DNA from: an uncultured Eggerthellaceae bacterium
Lineage (GTDB): Bacteria; Actinomycetota; Coriobacteriia; Coriobacteriales; Eggerthellaceae
Assembly (NCBI GenBank): GCA_934617065.1
Contig: CAKTTY010000002.1
Span: 206,725 to 270,724 of the forward strand
Direction: 5' to 3'
DNA: 64,000 nt
In this document: piece after piece, positions 1 through 9,622 of the stretch
How positions within the stretch are numbered: position 1 is the stretch's first letter
Layout of the letters: every line of letters starts with the position of its first letter
Notes under the pieces: model-generated
The model's database searches: none
Told to the model about the DNA's origin: nothing
What the model saw: only the letters and a program-made list of their open reading frames with translations
Position numbers and translations under genes: made by a program

Positions 1-1749
1 TCCGAAACCGTATGGCGTCAGGCTGAGCGCTACGGTGTACCCCGCATCGCATTCATCAACAAGTACGACCGTGTTGGCGCTGACTTCTTCCATGCAATTC
101 AGACCATGCGCGATCGTCTTGACGCACCTGCTGTTGCTGCTCAGATGCCCATGGGCGCTGAGGACAACTTCTGGGGCGTAATCGACCTGGTTACCATGAC
201 CGCATGGGACTTCAAGGCCGACGACAAGGGCATGACCTACCCTGAGCCCATGGACGAGATCCCCGCTGAGTTCAAGGAAGATGCAGAGCTCTATCATCAG
301 GAACTTCTCGAAGCAGCTGCAGACTGCGACGACGATCTGATGGAAAAGGTCCTCATGGAAGAGGAAGTTTCCGTTGAGGAACTCAAGGCTGCTATCCGCA
401 AGGGCGTTTGCGAGTGCAAGCTCAACCCCGTGTTCGTAGGCTCCGCTTACAAGAACAAGGGCGTTCAGGAACTGCTCGACGCTGTTGTTGACTACATGCC
501 TTCTCCGGTAGACGTTCCCGCCATCAAGGGCACGAACCCCGAAACCGGCGAAGAAGACGAGCGTCCTTCCGACCCGAAGGCACCGTTTGCTTCCCTGGCA
601 TTCAAGATCATGACCGACCCGTTCGTTGGCAAGCTCACCTACCTGCGCGTATACTCCGGCACTCTCGAGTCCGGCTCCTACGTGCTGAACGCTTCCAAGG
701 ACAAGAAGGAACGCATCGGCCGTCTTCTGCAGATGCACTCCAACAACCGTGTTGACATCGACGTTTGCTCCGCTGGCGACATCGTTGCCGTTGTTGGTCT
801 GAAGAACACCACCACCGGTGACACGCTCTGCGCCGAAGATGCTCCTATCATCCTCGAGTCCATGCAGTTCGCTGATCCTGTTATCGACATTGCTGTTGAG
901 CCTAAGACCAAGGCTGAGCAGGATAAGATGAGCATCGCTCTGCAGAAGCTCGCCGAGGAAGACCCGACGTTCCGCGTTTCCACCAACCATGAAACCGGCC
1001 AGACCATCATCGCTGGCATGGGCGAACTCCATTTGGAGATCATCATCGACCGCCTGCTTCGCGAGTTTAAGGTTGAGGCTAACGTTGGTAAGCCCCAGGT
1101 TGCATACCGCGAGCGTCCTGGTCATGAGGTACTCGGTGCTGAGGGCAAGTTCGTCCGTCAGTCCGGTGGTCGTGGTCAGTATGGTCATGCCATCATCAAC
1201 ATGTACCCGCAGGAGCCCGGTGAAGGCTACACGTTCGAGAACAAGATCGTTGGCGGCGTAGTTCCCAAGGAGTACATCCCCGCTATCGACAAGGGTATTC
1301 AGGAAGCACTCAACTCCGGCGTTCTGGCTGGTTATCCTGTTGAGGACATCAAGGTTGAGCTCATCGACGGTTCTTACCATGATGTTGACTCTTCTGAGGC
1401 TGCATTTAAGGTTGCCGGCTCTATGGCAATCAAGGACGCGTTGAAGAAGTCCGATCCTGTGATCCTCGAGCCTGTTATGGCTGTAGAGGTTGAGACTCCT
1501 GAAGAGTACACCGGCTTCGTTATGGGCGATATCCCCAGCCGTCGTGGTCTCATCCAGGGCCAGGAGCAGCGTGGCAACGCAGTTTGCATCTCCGCTAAGG
1601 TTCCGCTGGGCCAGATGTTCGGTTATGCAACCGACCTGCGCAGTGGCACCCAGGGTCGTGCTACGTACACCATGCAGTTCGACACCTATGCGCCCGTGCC
1701 CAAGAACGTGGCAGAAGAGATTATCAGCAAGGCTGGTGGCAACGCTTAG
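1..1749 (+). CDS. fusA: Elongation factor G, 5'-truncated by window edge
   Basis: The frame is open from the first base and encodes the last 582 residues of EF-G, the GTPase that translocates tRNAs and mRNA on the ribosome. About 120 N-terminal residues, including the P-loop and most of switch I, lie outside the window. The G4 guanine-specificity motif is visible near the start as [13 protein letters not shown] (NKxD with Tyr where Met is usual). Domains II to V follow, ending in a typical C-terminus with [16 protein letters not shown]. rpsJ follows after a short gap with no terminator, so the str and S10 operons appear joined. Identification is certain; only the N-terminus is missing. Confidence 0.97.
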   Translation, partial: SETVWRQAERYGVPRIAFINKYDRVGADFFHAIQTMRDRLDAPAVAAQMPMGAEDNFWGVIDLVTMTAWDFKADDKGMTYPEPMDEIPAEFKEDAELYHQELLEAAADCDDDLMEKVLMEEEVSVEELKAAIRKGVCECKLNPVFVGSAYKNKGVQELLDAVVDYMPSPVDVPAIKGTNPETGEEDERPSDPKAPFASLAFKIMTDPFVGKLTYLRVYSGTLESGSYVLNASKDKKERIGRLLQMHSNNRVDIDVCSAGDIVAVVGLKNTTTGDTLCAEDAPIILESMQFADPVIDIAVEPKTKAEQDKMSIALQKLAEEDPTFRVSTNHETGQTIIAGMGELHLEIIIDRLLREFKVEANVGKPQVAYRERPGHEVLGAEGKFVRQSGGRGQYGHAIINMYPQEPGEGYTFENKIVGGVVPKEYIPAIDKGIQEALNSGVLAGYPVEDIKVELIDGSYHDVDSSEAAFKVAGSMAIKDALKKSDPVILEPVMAVEVETPEEYTGFVMGDIPSRRGLIQGQEQRGNAVCISAKVPLGQMFGYATDLRSGTQGRATYTMQFDTYAPVPKNVAEEIISKAGGNA

Positions 1750-1794
1750 GCCCTAGGGCTCTAAGCTTTCCCACCGCTCACTATGGAGGTTAAA

Positions 1795-2103
1795 GTGGCT
1801 AAAGAGAATATCCGCATCCGCTTGAAGGGTTACGATCATGAGATCGTGGATCAGTCCACCAAGCTCATCGTAGACACCGCTCAGAAGACGGGTGCTAAGG
1901 TTTCCGGTCCTATTCCGCTGCCGACCGAGCGCAACCTGTATTGCGTAGTTAAGGGTCCGCACGTAAACAAGGACTCTCGCGAGCAGTTTGAAATGCGCAC
2001 TCATAAGCGCCTGATCGACATCCTGGATCCGACCCCTTCCACGGTTGATTCCTTGATGCGTCTCGATCTTCCTGCTGGCGTTGACATCGAGATCAAGCTG
2101 TAG
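1795..2103 (+). CDS. rpsJ: 30S ribosomal protein S10
   Basis: S10 sits in the head of the 30S subunit and also acts in transcription antitermination with NusB. The product is 102 residues, the family's normal length, beginning [16 protein letters not shown] and containing GPIPLPTE and the [17 protein letters not shown] segment. I chose GTG at 1795 rather than the in-frame ATG at 1783. The ATG overlaps the strong GGAGG (1785-1789), which is correctly spaced for the GTG, and the GTG gives the conserved N-terminus. It is the first gene of the S10 cluster and lies 45 bases after fusA. Confidence 0.96.
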   Translation: MAKENIRIRLKGYDHEIVDQSTKLIVDTAQKTGAKVSGPIPLPTERNLYCVVKGPHVNKDSREQFEMRTHKRLIDILDPTPSTVDSLMRLDLPAGVDIEIKL

Positions 2104-2119
2104 GGGAGTGTGATACTGA

Positions 2120-2740
2120 ATGATTAACGCTATCTACGGTACCAAGATCGGCATGACCCAGCTCTTCGACGAAGACGGCCAGGTTACGCCCGTTACGGTT
2201 ATCAAGGCAGACCCCAACAAGGTATGCCAGGTTAAGACCACCGCTACCGATGGCTACGAAGCTGTTCAGCTCGGCTTCGGCACCATCAAGGAAAAGAAGG
2301 TCAACAAGCCCATGGCTGGCCATTTCGCCAAGCAGGGTGTTGAGCCCGTTCGCCATCTTCGCGAGGTTCGCGTAGAGGATGCTTCCGAGCATGCTATTGG
2401 CGAAGAAGTTACCGTTGCTGCATTCACTGAGGTGAAGAAGGTAGACGTAACCGGTACTTCTAAGGGTAAGGGCTTCGCAGGTGTTATGCGTCGTTACAAC
2501 TTCGCAGGCGGCCCTGGCGGACACGGTGCGCACTTCCATCGTGCTCCCGGTTCCGTTGGCCAGTGCGCTTATCCTTCCCGTGTGTTCAAGGGCGTTCGCC
2601 TTCCGGGTCACATGGGTTGCGATACCGTTACGACCAAGAACCTTGAAGTAATCCGCGTTGACGAAGAGGCGAACCTCATCATGCTCAAGGGTGCAGTTCC
2701 CGGCGGCAAGAATGGCGTAGTTCGCGTTCGCATGGCGTAA
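2120..2740 (+). CDS. rplC: 50S ribosomal protein L3
   Basis: L3 is one of the first proteins to bind 23S rRNA and reaches the peptidyl-transferase centre. The 206-residue product starts INAIYGTKIGMTQLFDEDG and carries the signature stretch KGKGFAGVMRRYNFAGG followed by GHGAHFHRAPGSVG. Length and motifs are normal. A GGGGAGTG element at 2103-2110 lies just upstream of the ATG. It is co-transcribed with rpsJ and rplD. Confidence 0.97.
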   Translation: MINAIYGTKIGMTQLFDEDGQVTPVTVIKADPNKVCQVKTTATDGYEAVQLGFGTIKEKKVNKPMAGHFAKQGVEPVRHLREVRVEDASEHAIGEEVTVAAFTEVKKVDVTGTSKGKGFAGVMRRYNFAGGPGGHGAHFHRAPGSVGQCAYPSRVFKGVRLPGHMGCDTVTTKNLEVIRVDEEANLIMLKGAVPGGKNGVVRVRMA

Positions 2741-2766
2741 GAACGGTGCGAAGGAGTTTATAAATT

Positions 2767-3390
2767 ATGGCAACTATTGAAATGAAGGACGCGAGCGGCA
2801 AGAAGGTCAAAGACGCCGAGCTTTCCGCAGCAGTCTTCGAGATTGAGCCTAACGTGCATGTTATGCACGAAGTGGTTCGCTCCCAGCGCGCTGCAAGGCG
2901 CCAGGGAACCCACGACACCTTGACCCGCGGTCAGGTTCGTGGCGGCGGCAAGAAGCCTTGGCGCCAGAAGGGTACCGGCCGTGCTCGTCAGGGTACGATC
3001 CGTGCTCCCCAATGGGCAGGCGGCGGCACCGTATTCGGTCCTCATCCCCGCTCTTACGCTTTCAAGGTACCTGCCAAGGTTGTAAAGCTGGCTATGCGCT
3101 CTGCGCTTTCCGCTAAGCTTGCCGACGGCGAGATCGTTGTTGTTGATCAGCTTTCTTTCGAGAAGCCTTCTACCAAGCAGGCTGCTGAAGTGCTGAAGAA
3201 CCTCGGTCTTGAGGGTCGCGTTACCATCATCGTTCCCGATGACGACGTGAACACCTTCCTGTCTTTCCGCAACCTCTCCAAGGTTCGCGTGATCGGCGTT
3301 TCTGAGCTCAACACGCTCGACTTCATCGATAACAAGGCACTCGTTCTTACCGACGCTGCCCTGACCCGCATCGAGGAGGTGCTTGCATAA
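2767..3390 (+). CDS. rplD: 50S ribosomal protein L4
   Basis: L4 is an early 23S-binding protein that lines the peptide exit tunnel, and in E. coli it autoregulates the S10 operon. The 207-residue protein contains the tunnel-loop segment GGGKKPWRQKGTGRARQG and the following APQWAGGGTVFGP. An AAGGAG site at 2751-2756 precedes the ATG. Its stop codon overlaps the rplW start by one base. Because the S10 cluster is split after rplW, any L4 autoregulation could act directly only on the upstream half. Confidence 0.97.
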   Translation: MATIEMKDASGKKVKDAELSAAVFEIEPNVHVMHEVVRSQRAARRQGTHDTLTRGQVRGGGKKPWRQKGTGRARQGTIRAPQWAGGGTVFGPHPRSYAFKVPAKVVKLAMRSALSAKLADGEIVVVDQLSFEKPSTKQAAEVLKNLGLEGRVTIIVPDDDVNTFLSFRNLSKVRVIGVSELNTLDFIDNKALVLTDAALTRIEEVLA

Positions 3391-3677
3391 TGAAGGATCC
3401 CCGCGAGGTAATCATTCGCCCGATCATTTCGGAGCACTCTTATGAAGGCATGGAAAACAATGTCTATACCTTCGAGGTAGCAAAGTCTGCTAACAAGATC
3501 GAGATTGCTCAGGCAATCGAGGCTATCTTCGATGTAAAGGTCGTTAAGGTTAACACCATTAACGTTAAGGCTAAGCCGAAGCGTGTTCGCTATCAGCTTG
3601 GTAAGACCCGCACCTGGAAGAAGGCCATGGTTACGGTTGCTGAAGGCGACCAGATCGAGATCTTCGCTCAGGCATAG
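3390..3677 (+). CDS. rplW: 50S ribosomal protein L23
   Basis: L23 lies at the tunnel exit and docks trigger factor and SRP. The 95-residue product has the usual PREVIIRPIISEHS start and the GKTRTWKKAMVTV ending. The ATG overlaps the rplD stop (TAATG), which implies translational coupling. It is followed by a strong terminator rather than by rplB, so the S10 cluster is interrupted here. Confidence 0.96.
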   Translation: MKDPREVIIRPIISEHSYEGMENNVYTFEVAKSANKIEIAQAIEAIFDVKVVKVNTINVKAKPKRVRYQLGKTRTWKKAMVTVAEGDQIEIFAQA

Positions 3678-3689
3678 GCTGTCTAGCAG

Positions 3690-3718
3690 AGAACCGCTCT
3701 TCGGAGCGGTTCTTTTTT
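3690..3718 (+). terminator. Rho-independent terminator after rplW
   Basis: A 10-bp stem (3690-3699 with 3704-3713) has a TTCG tetraloop and runs into six T residues. It closes the str/S10 first half before nudC. Confidence 0.92.
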
Positions 3719-3812
3719 GCCCCTGGAATTGCTGTTGCATTCCGGGGCTTTTCTTTTTTCACCATCTTAAAGGTAAGGGTGTACGCTTAGTTGGTACGCC
3801 AAGGAGGTACCA

Positions 3813-4784
3813 ATGCTGCAGGATATAGCGCCTTATTCTTTTTGCAATGATTTTGCATGGATCAATCCAGAGCCTACAGACAGGGTCCTCGTGTACCGAG
3901 GCTCCACTGTTCTTGTTTCGATCGATACTCCCCCTCAGAACGCTTCAGAGGACGCCAGGGAAGGCACGTTGCGCTTTCCGACATTTAAGATGCTTTCCGA
4001 TATCGGTGCTGTGGTTTCCGATTCCGCAGAAGTAATTCAGCGAGCTGACGGAATGACACCTGAAGCGGTTTTCCTATTCACGGTTGGGGATACGGGATAC
4101 TTTCGTTGCGAGGCAGATTGCAGTGTTCTTGATAAATTGATCGAAGGCAGTCGTTCCGTGCGCGCCGATGATTCATTTACCCAGGCTAAATGGCAATTTA
4201 TGCCGATTTCCCAGCTCAAGCAATTCGGTCCGAAGCATAGGGCATTTGCTGGGTTAGTAGGTTACGAATACGACACCTGGTATGCAACGCGTAGATTCTG
4301 TGGCCGTTGCGGAGCTCCATTGGTGCACGACATGGTGGAGCGTATGGTGCGATGCCCTCAATGTGGTGCCATGGAATTCCCCAAGCTCTTTCCAGCGGTA
4401 ATCGTGGGTATTGTTGACACTCAGCGTAACAAGGTTCTTGTGTCCCGTTATGCGAACCGTGAATACAAGCGCTATGCCCTTATCGCCGGGTTCTGCGAGA
4501 TGGGAGAAACCGTCGAAGAAACTGTTCACCGAGAAGTAATGGAGGAAGTGGGGCTTAGGGTGAAGAATCTTCGCTACTACAAAAGTCAGCCATGGCCTCC
4601 TTCTTCATCGCTGCTCTTCGGTTTCTTTTGCGAGCTTGATGGCTCGAATAGCATCAAGCTCGACGACCATGAATTGGAGAGTGCCGAGTGGATAGACAGA
4701 GATAAGCTTCCTTGCGATGAAGACTATTCGTTAACGCGAGACATGATGCAGGTTCTCCGTGACGGAAGAGAGTCAGACTATTGA
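3813..4784 (+). CDS. nudC: NAD(H) pyrophosphatase / NAD-cap hydrolase, NudC type
   Basis: Nudix hydrolase that splits NADH to NMNH and AMP and, in characterised relatives, removes NAD caps from RNA. The 323-residue protein has a variable N-terminal domain, a four-cysteine zinc ribbon (CGRC at 163-166 and CPQC at 181-184), and a complete Nudix box at about 226-248 (GFCEMGETVEETVHREVMEE). The NudC-specific SQPWPPSSS motif follows, which separates NudC from ordinary ADP-ribose hydrolases. The ATG lies five bases after a perfect AAGGAGG. It stands alone between two ribosomal segments and is convergent with sstT. Confidence 0.93.
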   Translation: MLQDIAPYSFCNDFAWINPEPTDRVLVYRGSTVLVSIDTPPQNASEDAREGTLRFPTFKMLSDIGAVVSDSAEVIQRADGMTPEAVFLFTVGDTGYFRCEADCSVLDKLIEGSRSVRADDSFTQAKWQFMPISQLKQFGPKHRAFAGLVGYEYDTWYATRRFCGRCGAPLVHDMVERMVRCPQCGAMEFPKLFPAVIVGIVDTQRNKVLVSRYANREYKRYALIAGFCEMGETVEETVHREVMEEVGLRVKNLRYYKSQPWPPSSSLLFGFFCELDGSNSIKLDDHELESAEWIDRDKLPCDEDYSLTRDMMQVLRDGRESDY

Positions 4785-4904
4785 TTCTCTTCCTACCTAT
4801 CGGTCGTGATTTTTCCGTATGCGCTTTGAATTGTTGTCTTTCGGTGGGGAGCGTGTAGGGGGTCTGACCAGTCTTGCTCTAACCCTGCTTTGCAGAAATA
4901 AAAA

Positions 4905-4935
4905 ACGGGTGCTCGAAATTATCGAGCACCCGTTT
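4905..4935 (-). terminator. Terminator between convergent nudC and sstT
   Basis: A 12-bp perfect stem with an AATTA loop. The A-run just upstream on the plus strand becomes a U-tract for sstT. A few T residues on the other side may let it also serve nudC. Confidence 0.85.
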
Positions 4936-4964
4936 CGTGTCTTAGGTCTATTGTTAGCAGGAGA

Positions 4965-6227
4965 CTATTCAGCGGTAGAGGGCTTCCATTCGTCTGCGTC
5001 TTTGCCAACCTGGAAGGGTACGCCAGCTTCACGGCGTTCCTTGTAGTCGGCAGTAGCGGTGAACAGCGCGTCGGAAAGGGAGTTAAGGGCAGTTTCAACG
5101 GAGTCCTGAATAACGCCGATTACGAAGCCAACGCCCACAACCTGCATGGCGATGTCGTTGCTGATGCCGAACAAGGAGCAGCACAGCGGAATAAGAAGCA
5201 AGGAGCCGCCGGCAACACCGGAAGCACCGCAGGCGCTCACTGCAGCCAGAACGCAGAGGATGCCAGCAGTAACGGGGTTGATGGCAATACCCATGGTATG
5301 TGCAGCAGCCATAGCCATTACGGTAATGGTAATAGCAGCGCCAGCCATATTGATAGTGGCGCCCAGCGGGATGGAGACAGAGTAGGTGTCTTTGCGAATA
5401 CCAAGACGCTTGCACAGCTCCATGTTTACGGGGATGTTAGCGGCAGAGCTGCGGGTGAAGAAGGCATACATGCCGGAGTCTTTGATGCAACGGAAAACGA
5501 TAGGGTAGGGGTTCTTGCGAATGTTGATGAACACCAGCAGCGGGTTCACAACAAGGCAGATGAAGAACATGGCGCCCAAAAGAACAAGGAGCAGCTGACC
5601 ATATTCGATGAAGATCTCAGGGCCGTTCTGAGAAACAGAGGTGTAGATAAGGCCCATGATGCCAAACGGAGCGCAGGTGATGATCCAGCGAACTACGATA
5701 GAGATAACGTGCGACATATTCGCAAAGAAATCTTTGGTGGGTTCGGTGGTATAGCGCATTGCGATACCCAGAAGAACAGCCCAAACCAGGATGCCGATGT
5801 AGTTTGCATTGAGCAGCGCATCAACAGGGTTAACTACCATGTTGCCAATGAGGGTGGTAAGTACTTCTGCGATTTCGGTGGGTGCTGCCTTGTCTGCAGC
5901 CTCAACGCCCGAAAGGGTGAGCTCAACGGGGAATGCGTAGCTGATTGCTACGGCGGTGAAGGCGGCGGCAAGGGTGCTTACCACGTACAGCACCACGATG
6001 GTCTTCATGGATTTAGGAAGCTTGGTGTGGCACAAGGCATTGATAACCAGGAAGAATACCAAGAACGGCGCGACTGCCTTCAAGGCGCTAACGAACAAGG
6101 TGCCAAGCATTTCGATAACGGCAAGATCCTTAGGGCCAAAGGCACCAAGCAAAGCGCCGATAACAAGGCCGATGATAATGCGCTTGATAAGGCTCAAGCT
6201 CGACCATGCTTCTGCAATTTTTTTCAT
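4965..6227 (-). CDS. sstT: Sodium:serine/threonine symporter, SstT-like
   Basis: Dicarboxylate/amino acid:cation symporter family (DAACS), 420 residues, polytopic inner-membrane protein. The segment FVSALKAVAPFLVFFLVINAL and the later GATINMAGAAITITVMAMAAA match the sodium-coupled Ser/Thr transporter SstT better than glutamate or C4-dicarboxylate members. GVAGGSLLLIPL is the conserved C-terminal reentrant region. AAGGAGA precedes the ATG. It is a single-gene unit with its own terminator; a weak promoter with TATACT (minus strand, 6305-6310) lies upstream. Exact substrate is inferred from family resemblance. Confidence 0.88.
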   Translation of the reverse strand: MKKIAEAWSSLSLIKRIIIGLVIGALLGAFGPKDLAVIEMLGTLFVSALKAVAPFLVFFLVINALCHTKLPKSMKTIVVLYVVSTLAAAFTAVAISYAFPVELTLSGVEAADKAAPTEIAEVLTTLIGNMVVNPVDALLNANYIGILVWAVLLGIAMRYTTEPTKDFFANMSHVISIVVRWIITCAPFGIMGLIYTSVSQNGPEIFIEYGQLLLVLLGAMFFICLVVNPLLVFINIRKNPYPIVFRCIKDSGMYAFFTRSSAANIPVNMELCKRLGIRKDTYSVSIPLGATINMAGAAITITVMAMAAAHTMGIAINPVTAGILCVLAAVSACGASGVAGGSLLLIPLCCSLFGISNDIAMQVVGVGFVIGVIQDSVETALNSLSDALFTATADYKERREAGVPFQVGKDADEWKPSTAE

Positions 6228-6394
6228 AGATGTCTCCTTGAATGGGAGGATTGGGGATAGGATGCAGCTCTGAACGTGCAGATGTTCTAAAACCGCAACT
6301 TTTTAGTATACCGATCCGTTACAGAATTGTTTCGAGAGTGATTCTATTTAACTAAGCGGAAAAGAAACTAGGTAAACGGTGCATAAGCGTAAAA

Positions 6395-6422
6395 AAGCGA
6401 CCCCAAAATAAGGGGTCGCTTT
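6395..6422 (-). terminator. Terminator of the acyl-CoA dehydrogenase gene
   Basis: A 10-bp stem AAGCGACCCC/GGGGTCGCTT with an AAAATAA loop, followed on the minus strand by a run of U (plus-strand AAAAAA at 6391-6396). Confidence 0.88.
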
Positions 6423-6450
6423 GCGAAAAGAGTGCAGGTGAAGAGGCGGA

Positions 6451-7614
6451 TTACTTTGCCTTGTACTTCTTAACCAGCTGACGACCGGCGATGTAGTCCA
6501 TGATTTCAGTGGTGCCGCCGCCCATTTCGTTACCACGGAGGTCTGCCCAGATGCGGCCAACGCGGATTTCCTTGGTGTAGCCGATAGCTGCGTAGATTGC
6601 CATTGCGAGGTCGGCAACGCGGGTGAGCTCGCGGCAAGCATAGCCCTTAAGCAGTGCAGACTCGAGGCGAGTAGATTCACCGTTGTCGATCATGGTAACA
6701 ACCTGATACAGACGGGTGCGTACGTTCTGAATGATGTTTTCCATCTCGCAGAGATGCAGCTGGATCTGAGTCTGGTGAGCGATGGGCTTGTTGAAGCAGA
6801 TACGCTCAGATGCATAAGCACCTGCGTCGTTCAGGGCAGCCTGGGCAAGGCCGAGGGAAGATGCAACAACCAGGCAGCGCTCGAACTCAAGCTTCTTCAT
6901 GAGAAGCTTCCAGCCCATGCCAGGCTCGCCCAGACGCATGTCCTCGGTGAGAACTACGTTGTCGAAGAACTGGTCAACGAACGGAATGGCCTGCTGGCCA
7001 ACCTTGTCGAGGTGACCGATGGTGAAGCCAGGGGTGTCGTTGGGAACGAGCCACAGAGAGTACTTATCGTTCTCGTAGGAAGGATCTTCGTCCTTTGCTA
7101 CAACCATGGTGTAGATGGAGAGGCCGCCCAGGGTAACCCAAGTCTTCTGGCCGTTCAGCAGATAGGTGCCGTCAGGCTGCTTCTTGGTAACGCAGGTCAT
7201 AGCGTTGTTGTCGGAGCCAGCTGCGGGTTCAGAAATTGCAGAACAAGCGATGCAGGTGCTTTCGATGTTTTCGATAGCGTCCATGATCATTTCCTGCTGC
7301 TCTTTGGAGCCGAAGTCAATTACGTCGGTGATGGTGTTGAAATCGGTAACGAAGGGGAGGGTTACGCCAGTGAACTCATGAAGCTTTTCTACCAGGAGAA
7401 CCTCGGTAAGCTTGTCTACCGGAACACCGCCAACTTCTTCGGGAAGGCCCAGAAGCATGAAGCCTGCCTCGCGGTAAGCCATAGCAGCTTCGATGCTGAT
7501 GTGATGATCTACTTCATATGCCTGCTTTACTGCTTCATCGGTGAAGTAGCGAGTAGCATATTCATGTGCGCTCTCAATGAGCAGCTCCTGCTCGTCAGTA
7601 AGCTTGAAATCCAT
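6451..7614 (-). CDS. Acyl-CoA dehydrogenase, CaiA-like
   Basis: FAD-dependent acyl-CoA dehydrogenase of 387 residues, probably cytosolic and passing electrons to ETF. The three family domains are present, with ISEPAAGSDNNAM at 128-139 and the FAD/substrate core. Opposite the usual C-terminal catalytic Glu (YEGTSE of short-chain enzymes) the sequence is GGGTTE, with Gly366. A Glu-Arg pair at 245-246 (EFERCLVVA) matches the catalytic Glu position of isovaleryl- and long-chain enzymes. E. coli CaiA shows the same pattern. CoA-transferase genes lie 30 kb away. No ETF genes are adjacent, so the substrate is unknown. The start has a good AAGGAGAGG. Confidence 0.9.
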   Translation of the reverse strand: MDFKLTDEQELLIESAHEYATRYFTDEAVKQAYEVDHHISIEAAMAYREAGFMLLGLPEEVGGVPVDKLTEVLLVEKLHEFTGVTLPFVTDFNTITDVIDFGSKEQQEMIMDAIENIESTCIACSAISEPAAGSDNNAMTCVTKKQPDGTYLLNGQKTWVTLGGLSIYTMVVAKDEDPSYENDKYSLWLVPNDTPGFTIGHLDKVGQQAIPFVDQFFDNVVLTEDMRLGEPGMGWKLLMKKLEFERCLVVASSLGLAQAALNDAGAYASERICFNKPIAHQTQIQLHLCEMENIIQNVRTRLYQVVTMIDNGESTRLESALLKGYACRELTRVADLAMAIYAAIGYTKEIRVGRIWADLRGNEMGGGTTEIMDYIAGRQLVKKYKAK

Positions 7615-8187
7615 AATGCGTTCCTCTCCTTATTCCTGTGTTGAATGGAACCGAGATTCAGACAAGAACCGAATCAGCAGCTCAATGGCTATCCTAGCAT
7701 TTGAACGCGTTTTTCTCTATGCACCTAAGTATTCCTGTTTTGTATAAGAATTGCACCAATTCGATAATTCGTGTTATATCAGGTGTCTCTACGTGTTTGA
7801 TCAGGTTAAACGCATCAATTCGATTGAGCGAAAACACCACAAATATGGATATTTGACCAGTTGAATCGACGAAGCAGAAAAGGAAGTCGCGCCTTGTTGA
7901 AAAGCAAGGTGCGAAAAGCTTCGTTGCACCATGCTGGATAGTTCGGTGCGGTAGGGTTTTGCAATGTCCCTTTCCGATGAACGCCTTGCAGATGGTTCTC
8001 CTGGAGTGCGCAAAGGCTCGAGCTGGTAGGGGGGCGGCAAATTCAGGCAGCTAAATGCAGATAACCTGGCGTTTTCGTATTCGGCCATTCCTGCACGTGC
8101 AGAATGGGGCCAAGTGAAGGATAATGAACAGGTTATGCCGCCATTAGATGCGGCTGCAAACGCTATAAACAGCGCTCATTGGTGAAC
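7615..8187. other. Intergenic region between divergent acyl-CoA dehydrogenase and glmM
   Basis: About 570 bases with no convincing gene on either strand. It holds the divergent promoters by position, but no consensus -35/-10 pair stands out. CAATTCGAT occurs twice (7757-7765 and 7816-7824). A 95-codon minus-strand frame here looks non-coding. Confidence 0.5.
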
Positions 8188-8198
8188 AGGAGAATGAA

Positions 8199-9545
8199 AT
8201 GAAATACTTTGGCACAGACGGCTTCCGCGGCGTAGCCGGCGCTGACCTTACCGTTGAGCATGCATACAAAATCGGCCGTTTTATTGGCTGGTACTATGGC
8301 GCACGCCAGGGCCGCAAGGCCCGCATCGTTGTGGGCAAAGATACCCGCCGTTCCAGCTACATGCTGGAAAGCGGTATGGTTTCTGGCCTTGTTGCCTCGG
8401 GTGCAGATGCCTATATGCTGCACGTTATTCCTACCCCGGGCCTTTCGTACGAAACCACCGACGGCGCATTCGATTGTGGTGTGATGATTACCGCTAGTCA
8501 CAATCCTTATACGGATAACGGCATCAAGTTGGTTAATTCCCAGGGTTTCAAGATGGAAGAGCCCCTGCTTCAGCTTATTGAGCGGTACATTGACGGCGAA
8601 TATCCCGAAGAAGTGCCTATGGTGTCTGGCGATGCGATTGGCGCAACAGTTGACTATATGCAGGGCCGCAATCGCTACATTGCCCACCTTATTGCCAGCG
8701 CGAATTTCTCCCTGCAGGGCGTAAAGGTTGGCCTTGATTGCGCCAATGGTTCTGCCTCTTCGGTTGCAAAACCCGTGTTCGATGCTTTGGGCGCCGACGT
8801 TCGCGTTATTAGCAATGCCCCTGATGGCTTCAATATTAACGTTGACTGCGGCTCCACGCATATTGACCGCTTGCAACGCCTTGTTGTGGAGCAGGGTCTT
8901 GATGTGGGCTTTGCCTATGACGGCGATGCAGACCGTTGCCTTGCGGTAGACGAGCGCGGCCACGTGGTAGATGGCGATCTTATCCTGTATGTGTGCGGCG
9001 TGTACCTGAACAAGCATGGTCGCTTGTCGGGCGGAACGGTTGTCCCCACGGTTATGAGCAACTTCGGTGTGCTGAAGGCTCTTGAGCAGGCTAACTTGAA
9101 CTACGAAACCACCGCAGTGGGCGACAAGAACGTATTTGCTTGCATGCATGCTAATGGCTACAGCCTGGGCGGCGAGCAATCGGGCCATGTGATTTTCGGC
9201 GATATTGCAAGTACTGGTGACGGCATCCTTACCTCGCTGCGTCTTATGGAGGCCATTCGCGCTGAGCGCGAAACCCTGTCGCAGCTATGCGCTCCGGTGA
9301 AGCTGTATCCTCAGTTGCTGACCAATGTGCGTGTTGCAGACAAAGATGCGGCCATGAATGATGCGGCTGTGTTGGAATCGGTTAAAGCAGCAGAGGAGTT
9401 CCTGGGCGATCGCGGTCGTGTTCTTCTGCGTGCTAGCGGCACCGAGCCTCTTATCCGTGTGTTGGCGGAAGCTCCCACTGACGAGCTGTGCGCTGAGGCA
9501 AGCGAGTTCATGCTGAAGGCGCTTGAGCCCCTGCGCGCTGAGTAG
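8199..9545 (+). CDS. glmM: Phosphoglucosamine mutase
   Basis: Converts glucosamine-6-phosphate to glucosamine-1-phosphate on the way to UDP-GlcNAc for peptidoglycan. The 448-residue protein has all alpha-D-phosphohexomutase landmarks: the phospho-serine loop ITASHNPYTDNG (Ser100), the metal-binding DGDADR (Asp241, 243, 245), the sugar-binding GGEQSGHV, and the C-terminal phosphate-binding RASGTEPLIRV. The N-terminal KYFGTDGFRG is typical of GlmM rather than phosphomannomutase. AGGAGA at 8188-8193 precedes the ATG. It is a monocistronic unit with a terminator directly behind it. Confidence 0.96.
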   Translation: MKYFGTDGFRGVAGADLTVEHAYKIGRFIGWYYGARQGRKARIVVGKDTRRSSYMLESGMVSGLVASGADAYMLHVIPTPGLSYETTDGAFDCGVMITASHNPYTDNGIKLVNSQGFKMEEPLLQLIERYIDGEYPEEVPMVSGDAIGATVDYMQGRNRYIAHLIASANFSLQGVKVGLDCANGSASSVAKPVFDALGADVRVISNAPDGFNINVDCGSTHIDRLQRLVVEQGLDVGFAYDGDADRCLAVDERGHVVDGDLILYVCGVYLNKHGRLSGGTVVPTVMSNFGVLKALEQANLNYETTAVGDKNVFACMHANGYSLGGEQSGHVIFGDIASTGDGILTSLRLMEAIRAERETLSQLCAPVKLYPQLLTNVRVADKDAAMNDAAVLESVKAAEEFLGDRGRVLLRASGTEPLIRVLAEAPTDELCAEASEFMLKALEPLRAE

Positions 9546-9581
9546 TAGCGTTTGCCGCAACGCTATCCAAACGAATTCGAG

Positions 9582-9606
9582 AGCCCGCTTCGGCGGGCTT
9601 TCTTTA
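9582..9606 (+). terminator. Terminator after glmM
   Basis: A 7-bp GC-rich stem AGCCCGC/GCGGGCT with a TTCG loop and a T-rich tail. Confidence 0.85.
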
Positions 9607-9622
9607 TATATACTTACGGGTT

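Noticed and set aside
1783..1785. ATG as start of rpsJ
   Set aside because: It overlaps the Shine-Dalgarno of the GTG at 1795, and the extra four residues are not part of S10.
5298..6260. 320-codon plus-strand frame opposite sstT
   Set aside because: Antisense shadow of a real transporter; composition is low-hydrophobic and repetitive as expected for a complementary frame. Similar antisense frames opposite glmM, ribBA, secY, the aminotransferase and tuf were rejected for the same reason.
7801..8088. 95-codon minus-strand frame between the acyl-CoA dehydrogenase and glmM
   Set aside because: Amino-acid make-up and codon use do not look coding, the Shine-Dalgarno is poor, and no family features are seen.
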